Shown one piece after another: positions 1 to 13,646 of a stretch of DNA of 64,000 nt (position 1 is its first letter; every line of letters starts with the position of its first letter). Under the pieces are notes generated by a model that was not told the DNA's origin, searched no databases, and worked only from the letters and a program-made list of their open reading frames with translations. Made by a program: the position numbers and the translations under genes. Source of the DNA: Oxyruncus cristatus (Eukaryota; Chordata; Aves; Passeriformes; Cotingidae); contig VXAY01002912.1 of assembly GCA_013399855.1 (NCBI GenBank), forward strand, positions 695,816 through 759,815. The letters are read 5' to 3'.

Positions 1-3000
1 GTACTGGCTACAAAAGAAAGTGAAAATTATAGAATATGTCCAACCTGTGGTTCAATGACTCTCAGAGGCAGGCCACTGTTGCTTTCTACACCTTACCCCA
101 GGACAGGTGTGCTCTCTGGAGAAGTCTTTTGGTCACATCTTTCTTGTTCTTTCAATTAAAACAGATACCTCCTGTTAAAACTGCCCCTGCAATGTGGGGC
201 TAATAAGTACTGAAGCTAATACGGACTTCTACAAATCTTTCCCTGTTCACCCACATTTCAGACAAGCTTGCTACTGTTTACAGTGACTGGACACTAAGAT
301 ATCAAATGCCAGTAAGGGGTATAATAATGTCCTTTCCCATGATCTTTAAGCTCTCTTCATTAACATGTCTGTTGTGCTCATTCTGCATATCTCCTATTCT
401 CTGCCTGGCTTCTCCTGTTACAACCTGCAAAACACAGTATTACAAACATCATAAATCATGCATCTTGGGGAACAACAGTTTTGTAATCACTTTACTGCAT
501 TCATGACATTAGTTTTCCTGAGAGTTTAATTTAAAGGCTAAACATGCCACAACAGATGTCAAAGTTGGATTTAGATAATTAAATCAAATAAACAAAACCT
601 AATGCCTCCACCATATTTTGCTCATAAAAATCAGTTGGTTTAGGGTAACCCCATCACACTGAAACACAGAGAGATTTGTTTGAATCATCTTCTACATCAC
701 TCAATACTTTTCATGAAGGAATAGAAATGGAAATTGAAATTTTGGTTACTTTACATCTGATTTGAGTCAACTAACACAGTTGCAAAAACATTTATCTATG
801 AATAAATATTGCAAAAAAAAAAAAGTAAAAAGAACTGTTTTCTAAGAATTCTTGGATCTCAATGTCTATTATGTTTTTAGCTCCAGGCTGTAGAGTGCAA
901 AACTTTAAAAACATGCAATTAAACAATATAAGCACATCTTTTAGCTCAATTACAAAGAGGAAATATCCTAAGAGATGCAAGGAGCCTGCTGAGGGAGTGG
1001 ATGAAGCTAAACTGGGGTACAGGAAACTTGGACATGAGTTTTGGCCAGGATCAAAGTTTAACCTTTTCCTCTTTTGTTTGAGACCAGCAGTTCCCAAGCA
1101 AGGAGGTGAATCCACAACATGGGAAGTACACAAGGAGGAATCAGTAGTGCCAGTGACTCAGGAAGAAGGCAGGGTCAAGAGATAGATTGTATCACACAGC
1201 TTCTCCGAATCCATCCTCCCTCTGCTGGGAGAGGACCAGCACTACCATGGGAGGCAAACAGGATCCCAGGAGCTCTTTAGGATCTCCACTCCTGGGAAGT
1301 GTTGTTAACACCAGGCACGTGTGGACAGGGAATTGCCCACTCCCCCTCATCAGCACAATGCAAACTGGCACATCTCCTGACAAGAATGTGTGATTCCCAT
1401 CACAATCATGATTATACCTTCCCCAGCTGTTGATCCTACCCATGTGCACCATAGTGCAGTTATGCCAGTGCAGTGGTTGCCTCACAGGTAGCCACATACA
1501 ACATAGCCATGTTTTCTTGTAACCTTCTCTTGTGGTTTTATGCACATAATTTAATGAAAAAATCTTAAATCCTAGACATACATTTCCCTGCAGTCACTGA
1601 GTACCCCAGCACAGAAGTATTTCCTAAGTCGCTGCTGCACTCCACAGCAATTGTGTTGTTGAGCAACCTCAGCACGTAGCCACATATTTTACAACCTCCC
1701 ATCCCAGGCTGGGCCCATCTGTAACAACTTCTGCATTGAAGAGAAGCCTTTCAGCCTTTCTGTACTGAAGAGAAGCCTTTCCTATTGCTCCAAGCAATGC
1801 AGACAGTGCTGTTGTTTCTGCTACTGCTCTGAAGAAATGCTTTTCCCATATCCAATTATCGCTTTGCATGACCAGCAGCCACATAAAACTTCTGTATCTT
1901 CTGGCAGCTTCCTCCAGCCCCCCAACATCACCACTGGTATTTTGTTCAGATTATACTGCACCTAATGAGCTCAAAGCAAACAATGAGGTGCTGGTTCCTC
2001 CCCAGCCCTGTTCATTCCAAAGCTGTGGGACAACATTCGCCTCTTCACCAACTTTCTAATTGGTCTCACATAACCCCCAATGACTAAAGAAATAATCAGA
2101 GAGAACCTCTCAGTGCCCCATAAGGCAGATACACTGCTCACATCAACTGTCTGCACATCATGAGAAGAGGAGCAACCACCTCCTCCTACAGTCCACAGGG
2201 CAACAAGCTCATTGTTTATGATTCCAAGTGCAGACCAATGAGCAGGGTGCAGGAAACCTAAGGACTTTAAAAAAGAGTGCTGATGGCCAGGTAGCCAGTT
2301 GGTCTGTGTCAAGCACTCTAGGCCCAAGTACTGCTCTCCTCACAGTATTCAGGAACACTGATTTTTTTCTCTTGCATACGGAAAATAAGATAATCTGAAG
2401 CACTAATGTGTGTACTAAGAAAAAGATCTGGGTGTAGGTCACATATCATTATATCCTCCCATCACTTAACCACAGCCTCACTGCGAAATGGGCCCTATAT
2501 AAGCAGAATGCTTATTCGATTCATCCCTGTAAGAGTATGGGGATACTTCCACAAGATGTGCCAGCTCACCTGGAGCTCAAGCAAATTCATCAGCAAAGCA
2601 ATGTGAGTTTACCCTACAATAAAGAAACTTTCATTCTGGATGTGAGCAGAGACAGCAGGAGGTATCAGGCCTTCAACACCTGAATCTGTTATACTGCGAG
2701 AGGAACTATGACAGAAATTGGAAGATATTTTATGATGTGGGATCACAAAAAAATACATGCACTTGAGAATGAGCTGGTCTAAGCAAGAGGATTTTATCTG
2801 TGGCTTTCTCTATGCCTCCCTTTCTTCACCTTCTCTGCTGTAGATCATGTGTAAATTGCTGTGAAAGGGATCCATGAAGATGAAATTTAGGGGCCAACAT
2901 AAAGGGTAAAAGAGTACACAAAATTATGATGATGCCCTACTAAACCATCCGGAGAGGTCAAAGTGAGAAGAACAACTTTATCCTTTGAGGCTGCTTGTAA

Positions 3001-3350
3001 CCGCAGGAAGCTCCATTAACTCCTGATGGTTCACTGTAAAACATTAGCCCATGTGCTGAGGGATAGATGTTGAGCTGGCTCCTGCCAGGAGAGACAACAG
3101 CCGTTCTGGGACTACAGCCACTGTGCAAAACTGTGGCACTGCCGCTGGGTCACAAAGATGCTCACATTAATCAGCAGAATTTACAGTCACCTGGGAGTGC
3201 ACCGGTTGCAGAGTCTGGCACAAAAGCCAGAGTTAATATAAAAGAACTGCTATGAGCTGCAAAACACCCTGTCCCTCACTAGCATTAATCTCTGACTATT
3301 CACACATGCGGGATATGGCATCATTACTTATGCTGGGTTTGGAGCTCAGA
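1..3350. other. Non-coding stretch, no gene seen
   Basis: Only short chance open frames occur, none with codon patterns, splice-site framing or protein likeness I can defend. Small items: a 12-A run at 813-824 and a 16-bp direct repeat (TGAAGAGAAGCCTTTC) at 1737-1752 and 1766-1781. No repeat family was recognised. Confidence 0.6.
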
Positions 3351-3470
3351 ACTGCTGGGACTGCCTGCTAAGGTCTTCACAACTAACTCACCAAGACCAC
3401 TCATTGCAAATCCTTTGGTTTAAATCTAAGACAGAAAAAAGGCTGTAGCAGCAGCTTTTATGAAAAGCAT
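3351..3470 (+). repeat. Diverged local direct repeat, copy A
   Basis: This segment is clearly similar, in the same orientation, to 4407-4548 about 1.06 kb downstream. Both begin ACTGCTGGG, both contain CTGCTAAGGTCT followed by AACTAACTC, and both reach TTTAAATCTAAGACA at corresponding places. After that the match weakens but resumes at GCAGCTT. Copies differ by scattered substitutions and small indels, so the event is old. No open frame is shared, so this is not an exon pair. It may be a tandem duplication later separated, or two copies of an old dispersed element I do not recognise. Confidence 0.7.
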
Positions 3471-4406
3471 CACACAGGCTTCAACCTGTAGCTGTGACAG
3501 TTCACAACATACGATCGAACAAATTCTCATTCTAGGCGAACTGACTGTCATAAATTGAACTATGACCAAAAATTCACTGAAACAAACACATCCTCAGGTC
3601 TCTCTAGGTTTCTACAAAAACCTGTCTTCCACTATTTCTGTTTAAAAACTGAACACATAAAACAAACTGCACAAACAATATACATCTAATTTACCTCAAT
3701 TTCTAATGATGTTGGGTGACAACAATTTCACAGAGATCTGTGTTAGTGAATGTTTGTCAAGTTCTATAGGAGATGCAAGATACTCAGATAAAGCTCCTTG
3801 CAACCAGTTCCTTCAAACACATCATCTGTTGGACCCAGAAGAACACTGGGGCAGCTGTGGTAAAAAAATAAAACAAAACAACAAAAAAAACCACACCAAA
3901 AAACATTAAGTACAAAAAATACCTGAAGATCGTTTTCATGATCACATTTTAATCACTCCTCTAGTATTTTTTCCTTATAACAAAACTCTAAAATCATGCA
4001 AACTGTCTTGTTTGTAGGCCACAAAAGCTAGACACACTGCTTTTTTATTGGTGAAGTTTAACTGCAAATTCTATATAAAACTAGTGTTGTCTGTCTTCAC
4101 AGCAGGTTACTAGTCATGTACCCCTTTTCAAACATTTCTTATTGACAACCTTTTTCTCCATACACAGGCGCAACAACTGAAACAGCACTTCAGAAATTAA
4201 AAATTGATTTTAGCTCCAAAAATCTGACTGTGCACAAAAAAAAAAAAAAAAGAGTAAAAAAATCCCATCCCTATCTCTAAAGGCTGCTTTAAACATCAAA
4301 AGCATTTGAAGCTTTTTTTGCTGGGTTGTTTTCACATTGCTTACATGTCTTCATATTTCTTGGGATGACGACAGTCGCTTTTTGATATACGATTTGTCTC
4401 ACACTG
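3471..4406. other. Non-coding spacer between the two repeat copies
   Basis: AT-rich sequence with no credible coding. It contains A-rich runs, including A16 at 4236-4251 and an A-rich patch around 3860-3905. Nothing else was recognised. Confidence 0.5.
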
Positions 4407-4548
4407 ACTGCTGGGGCTGGCTGCTAAGGTCTGCATAACTAACTCCCTGAAACCTCTCATTACAAAATCTTCAGTTTAAATCTAAGACATCAAAGGAAAT
4501 GACTTAGGCAGATGCAAGATAGACGCAAGCCGCAGCTTATGAGAAAAA
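4407..4548 (+). repeat. Diverged local direct repeat, copy B
   Basis: Partner of 3351-3470. The best matching core runs from ACTGCTGGGG to TAAGACA (4407-4489). A looser tail contains GCAGCTTATGAGAAAAA, against GCAGCTTTTATGAAAAG in copy A. The pair looks homologous by eye over roughly 120-140 bp. Confidence 0.7.
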
Positions 4549-7500
4549 TATTTGTAATAGTCTTGTTAGGAATAAAGTTCATTATCTTCTAACCCTCAGA
4601 TGGCATTGCATAAAGCGTAACGGGGTTACAACAGACTTAGTTTCATGTTTTTAACTGGATTCAGTAAGGGGTGGTTGGCAGAGAAAAATTCGAGTTAGTT
4701 TTAACTTATGTATTTATACTGCCTGTACTTTCCCATTATGATAATAAGCAAAATGGATTGGTTGGACTATAAAGGTTGTTTAAATTACATTTTATGATAT
4801 AGTATTAATGAAAAATACCCATCAGAAATAGATTTGGTTTAGAATTCAAACAACATTAGAAGTAAGATTTAATTACTATTTTTCATTTTTTATTTGAAAG
4901 GAAGCTCAGAGTGACATGTGCACTTACTAGTCAGGGAGTGTGGTTATTAACCACTCTGGCCTTATACAGCTCCACCCTAGGAGTCCCCAGACCCCAACCC
5001 CATGCGAGTCCCTGCCATCCTGCAGAGAAGGCTCCCCACACAGTGAGGCCGTCCCAGCTGCAAACAACCAAATCTCCCATGCTTCCATGCTCCCAGTGTC
5101 TCCATGCCCTCCTTGGCAGAGAGTTGCTGACTTCTTTGCTTAACAAAAACTGGGACAACAAAAATTTTCAAACATCCAGTAATTTTGAGGGTCTGCATTT
5201 TCTGGGTTGCAAGTAAAACATTTCAGATCGAGCGACTAAAACTGAGTGCACCCAAAATTACTGGATGCTGTTCTAAATGACAGTCTTACATATCTGGATG
5301 TAAATACTACAATACTTTTGAGTCCTCTGACCTGCCCCCATTCCCCAAGCCCCATATTCACCCCCCTCCCCGCCTTCACAGGTTTTACAAAACCTGGTAC
5401 TTTCAGGTGCTTCTGCCAGCCACTGGGCAGGAACCAGCAGCCACAGGAAGAGGTGCTGCCTCTGCTGCTGGGTGCTACCTGCTGCCACATCTCAGAAGGG
5501 ACACTGAGATAGAAGCACACAGGCATTCCCTCCTACCTGCAATTAAAGAACAGTTTTCCCCTTGCAAAACTATACCTTTACAAGCAACAAATCTTTACCC
5601 CCAAATATTAGTTTTGACTAATGGTTTGTTTCAAGTTACTTATTACTTTGCCTTAGAACATTTGTTTTCCTTTTCTTTCCAGAGAAAATGCCTCAGGAAC
5701 TATGATGTCAGTTGAGGAATTATGGGTTATATATGCTCTAGATGATGACAACGAGACAATTATTTTTTCCTTATAGGCATTTCTTGGAAGATACCTCTCT
5801 CCCCAAGGACTGTATGAAATTTCGTTACTACAAGGAAGATGCCCTAATGACAAAAGGCAATCAACAATACTAATATTACAAGATTAAGGGCACTTTTGTT
5901 TCTTTTCACCGAGACTCTTTCAAGTCCTATTGTTCAAAAAAGCCTGCAAGAAATTCACATATCTCTCCCACGAGAATTAGTCAACAATTATTCTGCTTCC
6001 AAGAGAAATTTATTTTGAGTCAATGTTTTTTAAATCTATCTGTTCACCAGGCTTACTCATGCATTAAGGATGATTCTCAGTGTTCAATAGCAACTCCTGA
6101 AACAAGGAGCAATTAGAAACATCTGATTTCATGATGCATATTCCTTCCAGCAAACTGAGCCACTGTTTCCAAAAGGAAAATGCAAAGACTCTCCGTCTTC
6201 TGTGCAGCTATTAAATGTACAGCAGAAACAGATAAATTTCAAAAGCTGAAATACAACAATAACTTGGCTCGCAATGAAAGTTGTCAAATGAGTGAATTTA
6301 GTTGTACAACAGTAGAGTAAACATAAACATTAACTCAGTTCAGCCTAACCAAGGAAAAAATGGCTCGCATTACAAGCAATAGCACCCAGCCAACAGCAAA
6401 GGTCAGGAAGTCCTAGATTTGCCCTGAGTTTCTTGGCTAAACTCAGGCAAGCTCTGCAATTACTTCTCTCCTGTCCTAAAAACCCACAGTGTGGTCCATC
6501 CCACAGATATAGCTTACAAACTTACCAGATAAGTTCTGGGTAGTGTGAAACGATATAAAGAGCTGCCGTTACTTAAGACTGAATGTAAGAAGTTAATAGT
6601 ACCTTTTAGAGGCACTATGAAGTGTTTCGTAGTAAAATTTCTAAGTGTTACACTGATGCAGGGACTTAGCCATGCTGGAGTCAATGGGCTGCTGCCATGA
6701 GTCCATCTTCTGCCTCTGACCCCCTCCTGCAACCTGTGGCCTGAGCGCCAGAGAAAAGGCAGAAACCTCCACGTATGTGGGAGTCCAAACAGTGCCCTCT
6801 GATATGCACCTAAACATAGGAGATGCCCAGTCTTGATGACAGAAAAGCAATTTGACCTACCTTTTTCTTTTGCAGACAGCAATCAGTGCACAGCTTACCA
6901 TAATTTATCAAAGATCAGAAATTAAAGACAATTTATAAATGGCTTCTATACCTTGCAAGAAAATAAGTGTTAAATAGCACTTTCCCCAGTGTTCCAGCTG
7001 GAAATAGTTAAAAATTAAGCAAAAGAGGTCTCAATGATATCCATTCTTTTCTACATAACAGTTAATGGCTTCTGACACTATAATTCCTTAGACATGGTCT
7101 GTAACTAATAGTTATAAAAATACAGCTTTTCTCTGTCAAATTACACAGCACAGATAAAAGAGAGTTAATCCACAAGGCCACAGATTGCACTTTACATTGA
7201 AACCATGAAAGATGGCCTGGCTAGAAATAGTGAAAAATCAAACAGCATGGCTTGTTGATCCATTATTTCTGCTTGCTACAACCAGGAAAAAGATGCACAT
7301 GGGGCAAAGGAGGCAATCTCTGGTAGGGGTCTTACAAAAGCAGTTCTTACAACTTCACCTTTTGAGCTCTGCCACGCAAGCAGATGCAGAAATATTATGG
7401 TACAAAATATATCTACTTCTTCTATTTTCTCCTCCTGGCTTTCTTCTGTGATTTCATTTAATTTCTGCCTTCTCCAGATGCAGACGATTGGCCCTGTGGA

Positions 7501-10500
7501 CACATTGAGACAGGTGATGTCCATAGTCTGTCTTGTGGTAGAATGGGCAAGTTTTCTCAAGGGGTGAATGTCAGCATAATTCATCAGCAAGTAAATAAAC
7601 AACACTAATGGGCAAGGACTAAATACAATGTGTACTTCCTTCTCACCATCACTAAGGGAAGGAGCCAAAGCAAGGTAAAATGAAAGCAGGCAGCAGCCTG
7701 CAGGGCTAAAATAAATATAGTATTCTAAAATACAGAGAGAAAGAGAGAAAAAAAAAAAAGAAAGATGTTTCAAAAACTAAATTGGAAATAGTGTGGTCTT
7801 TGTTACAGAGCATCATGAACTGGCATGTGTTCCATCTGAATACAAGAGTGGAGTATTAAGCTTCCTAAAGTTGGTCTCTAAATGCTAAATATCTCCATTA
7901 GCAGGTTGTAATTCTGCAATAGTCACTGCAGTAAGAGTCACAGGGGCAAACATCTTCATTGGCTGGAAAATAAGACCCTTCTCAAAGCCTCCTGTGATGT
8001 GGCTACTGAGAGCATTTATGGAATTCCAGAGAACTTTTCCATTCCTGCATCCTGGGAGAGGCCAGTGGTCAACTGTTCTAGACGTGCAGCTCCATGTTTA
8101 TGCATGTTTAGCCTGACAGCATCCAGAATGAACCAAGACTTTCCCTACAGGAAAAAGAGAGAGTCCTCTATACAGGTGAACGGTGCTGCGGATTCCCAGC
8201 ATCAGCAAGGGGAGAGTCATCCACCACTCCACAGTGAGCAGCATCTGCCTTTTCTACTGGGATTTGCTGCTATTTCACCATATTCTTTATGTGCTTTGCC
8301 CCTTAATTATTGAAAGAGGCAGACGGGACTGTTCTTCCACCCAAATAAAATCTCACATTCTACGACTAAAACACGTTAACATCTCCCACAATTCTTCTCT
8401 CTTGCTTGTGCTGCTTGATACACCACTTACTGCCTGAGCATTCCACAGAAGTTTAGCAAATTCACCACTGAGTTAGGGAACCAGAAATGTCTCCAGAGAG
8501 GACAGGGACAGAAGTATTAAATGATTGGTTTTAAGATGCATGGTAGTTAGTAGCAGAAGCCCAAGTCTACCGAGTTACAGCTTTGTGAGGTCACAGCACT
8601 GCCACTACGTGCCAGCAGCAGAATAATGACATCAGCAACGAGGTCATGATCTCCTAATGATTTTTTTTCTGTCTCCCACACATGCAGGTGGCCCCTTCCC
8701 ACTAGTCTTCAACCACTATATGGCCTCTGTATGCCAACACAACTCACTCTTCTGACAAGTTCCACATAAAGAGAGTAAACAGCATTGTTAATCATTGAAA
8801 ACAATAATCTACAGAGTAATTTTTTTCTCACAGTATCACTCTGCTGTTGTCTCACTTAGACTGCAGACTCTTCAGAGCTGAACCAGACAACATTTTCTAT
8901 CTTATTCAGCACACTGTGGGCACCAGTAGGGATGTTTAAAGGCTGTTGCAGTGTTCAGCCAGATAGCAGCCACAGAAATCAACGGGAGTTATGCAGCTGA
9001 ATCCTTTCGTCATTCATTTATGCTTCCCCTTCCTCATAAATCAAAGGACAGGAAAGCAATTTAATCAGAAATAACCACAGAATTAGCAGTACAATTCAGC
9101 TCCTTACGCTCTTTTCTCATTGCTTTTGATAAGTGGAGGCAGCAAAGAACCAAACAGCAAAAGAAAAAAAAATAATGAAAAATTAAAAACCCCACTAGTA
9201 TCACAGTGCTGCAGATTTTGTGAAGTCCTGTTCCAGCCTGAAATGAAATATTCTTCCATATCTTCTTCTCTTCTTCTAGTTCAGTGCAGTCTGGTTAAAT
9301 AACTGGATTTTCAGCTTAATAAGGATCTGACACTAGTTGTATCACTGCAAAGCTCAGAAACTGCAAACTGTACTTAAATATTTCTTTTATACAAACATGC
9401 AGTCCAATCACAATTGTGTGGTTGGATCTCCCTTACCCAGCATTCTGTTCTGATCTGATATGTAAATAAGGTTTCTAAAGGACATGGCCAGGAGGTCACT
9501 GCAATAGTTTAGTAAAAATGTAATGAAAATGGACAATGGCAACAAAAAGAAGAAAAGGAAGCCAACGATAAAGCATAGAGTAATGAACACATTCAGCATT
9601 ACTGAAATTGCCTTAGGAAACCGACCAACTCTATGGCCCTCCCATCTCAAAAAAAATACAGTCAGAAGAGAAACCATCCCCTAAGAACAAATAAATATTT
9701 AGGAGCACAGAAGCCTGTAACAAAGAGTTGGAGACATTAAAATTATTAAAATAGTAATGAATGAGTGTGTAGACAAGAGATGTGTGAAAACAGCAAATGC
9801 CATGAAATCAGCCCTTTACCCTCACTGAAAACATAAATATAGGGATATACAAATAAACTAATAAAAATCAACATATTCTGTGGGAGTGTCAGAACGTTTC
9901 TCATGGCATTATCTTGGGGAAGATGCTGCCAGAAGATACCATAAAGGCTAAATATCTTTAAAGGATTCCCCAAAGACACCATTTTCACAGAAGAGCAGAA
10001 GCCTTTAAGTGATATTTGGCATGCTAAAATATAGATGAGAGATTAATAAATAAATAAACATTTTAGTGAATAAACCAAAGAACAATGGCACTGGATTAGA
10101 AGGCAACTTTTCCTCTAGGAAGATTATTCCACAGTGTCTATCAGTGGGACAACCTTTCCCCTTCAGCATCTGCCAATGGTCTCAGCCAAAGAAAGAGCTG
10201 GTCTGAACGCCTCTATTTTTCAGCAAGTCTTACTAACTGCCTCTGACCATCGTACTCCTGGGTATGATAAAATTATGAACCTACGTTAGAGATTACACCA
10301 ACAAGACGTAAACAACAGGCAAAACAATATATACTTTGCAAGAGGTTCATGAAGAGGAGCACTTGTGCGCTGCTTTGGGCTGTCAACACCAGCCTACCCA
10401 GCCACGGGGTCTGGCTCCGGTGCACGTGACATCTCTGGCAAAAATCACTAAGAGCACTGATCACTCCTAAAGCAGCTTTTTGCTGTCCTCTCGCTCCCAA

Positions 10501-13500
10501 ATGCTGCTCCACACTCCCTGAAAGTAAGTATCCATCATGCCCGACCCCGCAGAGCCCTCTCCTGCAATTATCCTATTACACCTAGCACACTTAAAAATTA
10601 ATTAATGTTCCTCTGAACTAAGATGCCATAATTAAACTCTTTCTCTTTTCATTTAAGACTGAATTTAAATGAGGGTTTGATGGCACTGCAGTATAGTAAC
10701 ACTCACAAAGGCAATCCCAACCCGAGACCTTTGTGATGGTTTATGGCCGAGTAACTGCCAAGGGCTTCCTAGAACATCAAGACTTTGACCTTCAACAATT
10801 TACATTTACAATCACCCCAGCTTTCCACAATATTGGCTGAAACACATGCATGGGTGATGATACAGATCTCCTCAAAGAGAAAATAAAAGTCTCCAAGATT
10901 TTTTTCTCCCAAACTGAGCCTCTTTATCTTTCTCTCACACACACCAAGCAGTGACCCAGCCTTTGTGACTGACAGTGGAAAAGAATGAGATGACATTTCC
11001 TGACCTTTAAGAAGCGTTCGCCAATCAGCACTAAATGCACCATTTAGCTCATCTTGTTACTTAGTAGTTTAGCTATAAAGTAAAAAAAAAAAAAGAAAGC
11101 TGAACTTCACTGTATTTTGCTCTCTATGGAATACCATAAACACTGCCCTGTTCTCAGTGCTGTGACTACATGACTTGAAAAGAAGGGGGAAGCCCTAGTT
11201 TGCAGTTTGCATTCAGCTCCCACTGGAGAGAGGAGGTCTGGAAACACCTGAATCAGATTAATGTACATACACTTGTGAAGTGTATTTATTAAGCTACGCT
11301 TAAAGAAATAAAGATCAGGTTTTGGTCAGAATGGACAGCATGCTCAGAACATGGACTGCAGTTTACATGCAAGCATTAAGACTTCTCTGAATAAGCTGGT
11401 GCAGGTGCTGATCACATCATGGCCGGAGCAAAATGAATATCAGAGGCTTTTTGCAACTTGCATTAAACCCTGTGTAATCACAGTTGATGGTCTCCACACC
11501 CAAATCAACAGCTCTGGGCCACTCAGTGCATGCACTAATTCACCTGGACATGAAGTACCATTCAGCATCTGAGAGGGCACTAACACACTGAGTATCATGC
11601 AGAGTACTGGTATACCTTCAACTTAATGCAAATGAGTTGTTTTGGCAGTTCAAGCAAAGAAAAAAAGCCTCAGAGAAAGTAAATGACTAATTGCTTTCTC
11701 ACAAGGCTAACTTCAGCTGCAAATGAAGCTGACTGGAGGTTGCTCCCAGTTGCTCCCAGGGATTGTCTGTTCTCACTGTCCTTGGGCAAAAGAAGTCTCA
11801 TGATGGGTCTTCTAATGTCACTGTGAAACTCACCATACTCTAGGCATCCTCTCAGCTCTTCTTGATACAAACCAATGAGAAGGAATTTGAACATAACACC
11901 AAGCTTTAACCCAAACCTTTTCTGCACCACACTGCCTGCCAGTGTGATATGAGGATTCAGAGCCCTGGGAATGGACTCACCCCAAAGATAGCAATGCTTT
12001 CAGCCTGCAGACCTGAGAAGAAGTTAGAGAGACAAAACAGTGTCACTGGACAGGATGGAAGGCATGACCTCTTTCTTGATGGCAGATACTGAGGGATGGG
12101 AAAAGGCAGGAAGAAGATCCTCCAGTCTTCTTGTCTGGGCAGCCAAGGTAGTGGTGCTTAAGGGAAGACATTTTGTCCTCTCTCCCCAGCTCTTCTCTCT
12201 CATGTGTAAGTCTGGATTCTAAGAAGAATCATTAGGGGTTTGTAAGAGTTTGACTTGACAAGAATATTTATATTCTTTCTCTTTCTGGTGGCTACTACCA
12301 CCAGTAATTATAAACGTACACTAGCAAGATAACCCTATTACTAGTTATGATATCAGGGCTTTTAATTCTAATTTTTCCATATTTTTACTTGATTATTAAA
12401 ATTCCACATTTTACCCTGATTACTCCACATCATGCATCTTCTTCAGTACAGACAGACTCCTGTCTTTCACATATATTTTACATCATAAATTTTATGTATA
12501 TATACATCAATACACACACACCACCCTTTTTAATTTTTTTACATATACCACACATTGATATGTTTTATATATATACTGTTGTATTTTAATCAAGCAGCAT
12601 GCCAGGAAAAACAGCTTTGTTGGAGGTTTCAAAGTATGTTGTGGAAAATTAAGAAATAAGGTTCAACTCCCAAGCAGTGGGCTGGAATCCTTGGGAGTGG
12701 CATTAACCAGTACCCCTGCTCAGAATCGCACACAATGAGAGTATCCTCTTGCAATTAAACACGTTAGATACTCATACTAGATTTGCAATAGGAAGCCCAA
12801 ACCAATAACAAATCTGGGGACTTGGACTTACTTTTCAGTGGTTCTGTCCTCTTTTAAAATCTCTGCAGTTCACTGTATTAAGTCTCTATTGCCATACGTA
12901 AGAACATACCCTGTATTCACAGTTTCAGTGAAAACAAATTGTAATGGAATTTATACACAAGCAAGGGTGCAGAGTCACACTGTTCTCGAGGAGCTAAAAC
13001 CTGCTCTGTCAGAACAGGCCCATACACTCTGCCTGCCTCCCTAAGCAGACACGCAGAGAGATGCATGTGTGGGGCTATGATAGTCTTCAAAACCCACTGG
13101 CCTCCCCCCTGTTGTTGACAGAATACCAAAAAATAAGCATCATTTGTGAGGGCCATTTCAGTGATTATTTAGTGGTTCATTAGCTAACAGACTAGTGAGG
13201 ATTTCTCTTCTATGTCTGTAACAAATTAAGATCTATGGATTCATCCTCTTGTCTCAGTATGATTGTTTCCTTCCTCTAAAAATATATTAACTGTCTTTCT
13301 CCACCTTCACACCTTTATCCCACTAAATTCAGATCACCAGAAATAATTCCTACTCAGGTGCACATAACAATACTCCATTCGCAACATGTTCATTAGCTTG
13401 TGTCTTAACAAAATGGTTGACATCATCATTTTCAACCAAATTAACAAAGAAGAAATCAAGTCTTTCCACTACCTGTTGGTGGATGACTACTGCATGTATG

Positions 13501-13559
13501 GTTTAATATTAATGTTCACCTATGCTGTGCAGATTTGTTGCTCTAACGTGTACTATTAG
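4549..13559. other. Long non-coding stretch, no gene recognised
   Basis: About 9 kb without convincing coding sequence or a recognised transposon. Inside lie the 15-bp inverted repeat at 5173-5267 (listed separately), a more GC-rich patch at about 4911-5520 open in several frames at once, a purine-rich run near 7733-7766, a ten-base tandem doubling (GTTGCTCCCA) at 11739-11758, and an AT/CA-rich patch around 12480-12570. Open frames of up to 165 codons occur but carry no supportable protein signal. Confidence 0.5.
5173..5267. repeat. 15-bp perfect inverted repeat, hairpin-like
   Basis: CATCCAGTAATTTTG at 5173-5187 is the exact reverse complement of CAAAATTACTGGATG at 5253-5267, with about 65 bp between. 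The inner flanks (GGGTCTGC and GTGCACC) also partly pair, so the segment could fold into an imperfect hairpin of about 95 bp. That is the size and form of a small MITE-like relic or an RNA hairpin. I see no clear target-site duplication. Confidence 0.6.
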
Positions 13560-13646
13560 TGTTGGACTTGACAGTGTTAGGTTTCTGGTTGGACTCGATG
13601 GTCTTAAAGGTCATTTCCAATCTAAATTAGTCTATGATTCTATTAC
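13560..13646 (+). mobile_element. CR1 LINE 3'-end fragment
   Basis: The segment GGTTGGACTCGATGGTCTTA, then AAGGTCATTTCCAATCTAAA, then TCTATGATTCTAT is the familiar 3' end of an avian CR1 retroposon in plus orientation. The usual form ends in ...TTCCAACCTAAATGATTCTATGATTCT. Only the extreme 3' untranslated end is present, as expected for the severe 5' truncation typical of CR1. Several substitutions indicate an old copy. Confidence 0.85.

Noticed and set aside
7276..7773. 165-codon minus-strand open frame
   Set aside because: No family likeness, no splice framing, and composition as expected from AT-rich intergenic DNA (hydrophobic start, then mixed). The longest chance frames in 64 kb are of this size.
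9408..9677. Minus-strand frame with a strongly hydrophobic middle, like membrane segments
   Set aside because: The Leu/Phe/Ile runs come from A/T-rich codons; no partner exon or regulatory context was seen.
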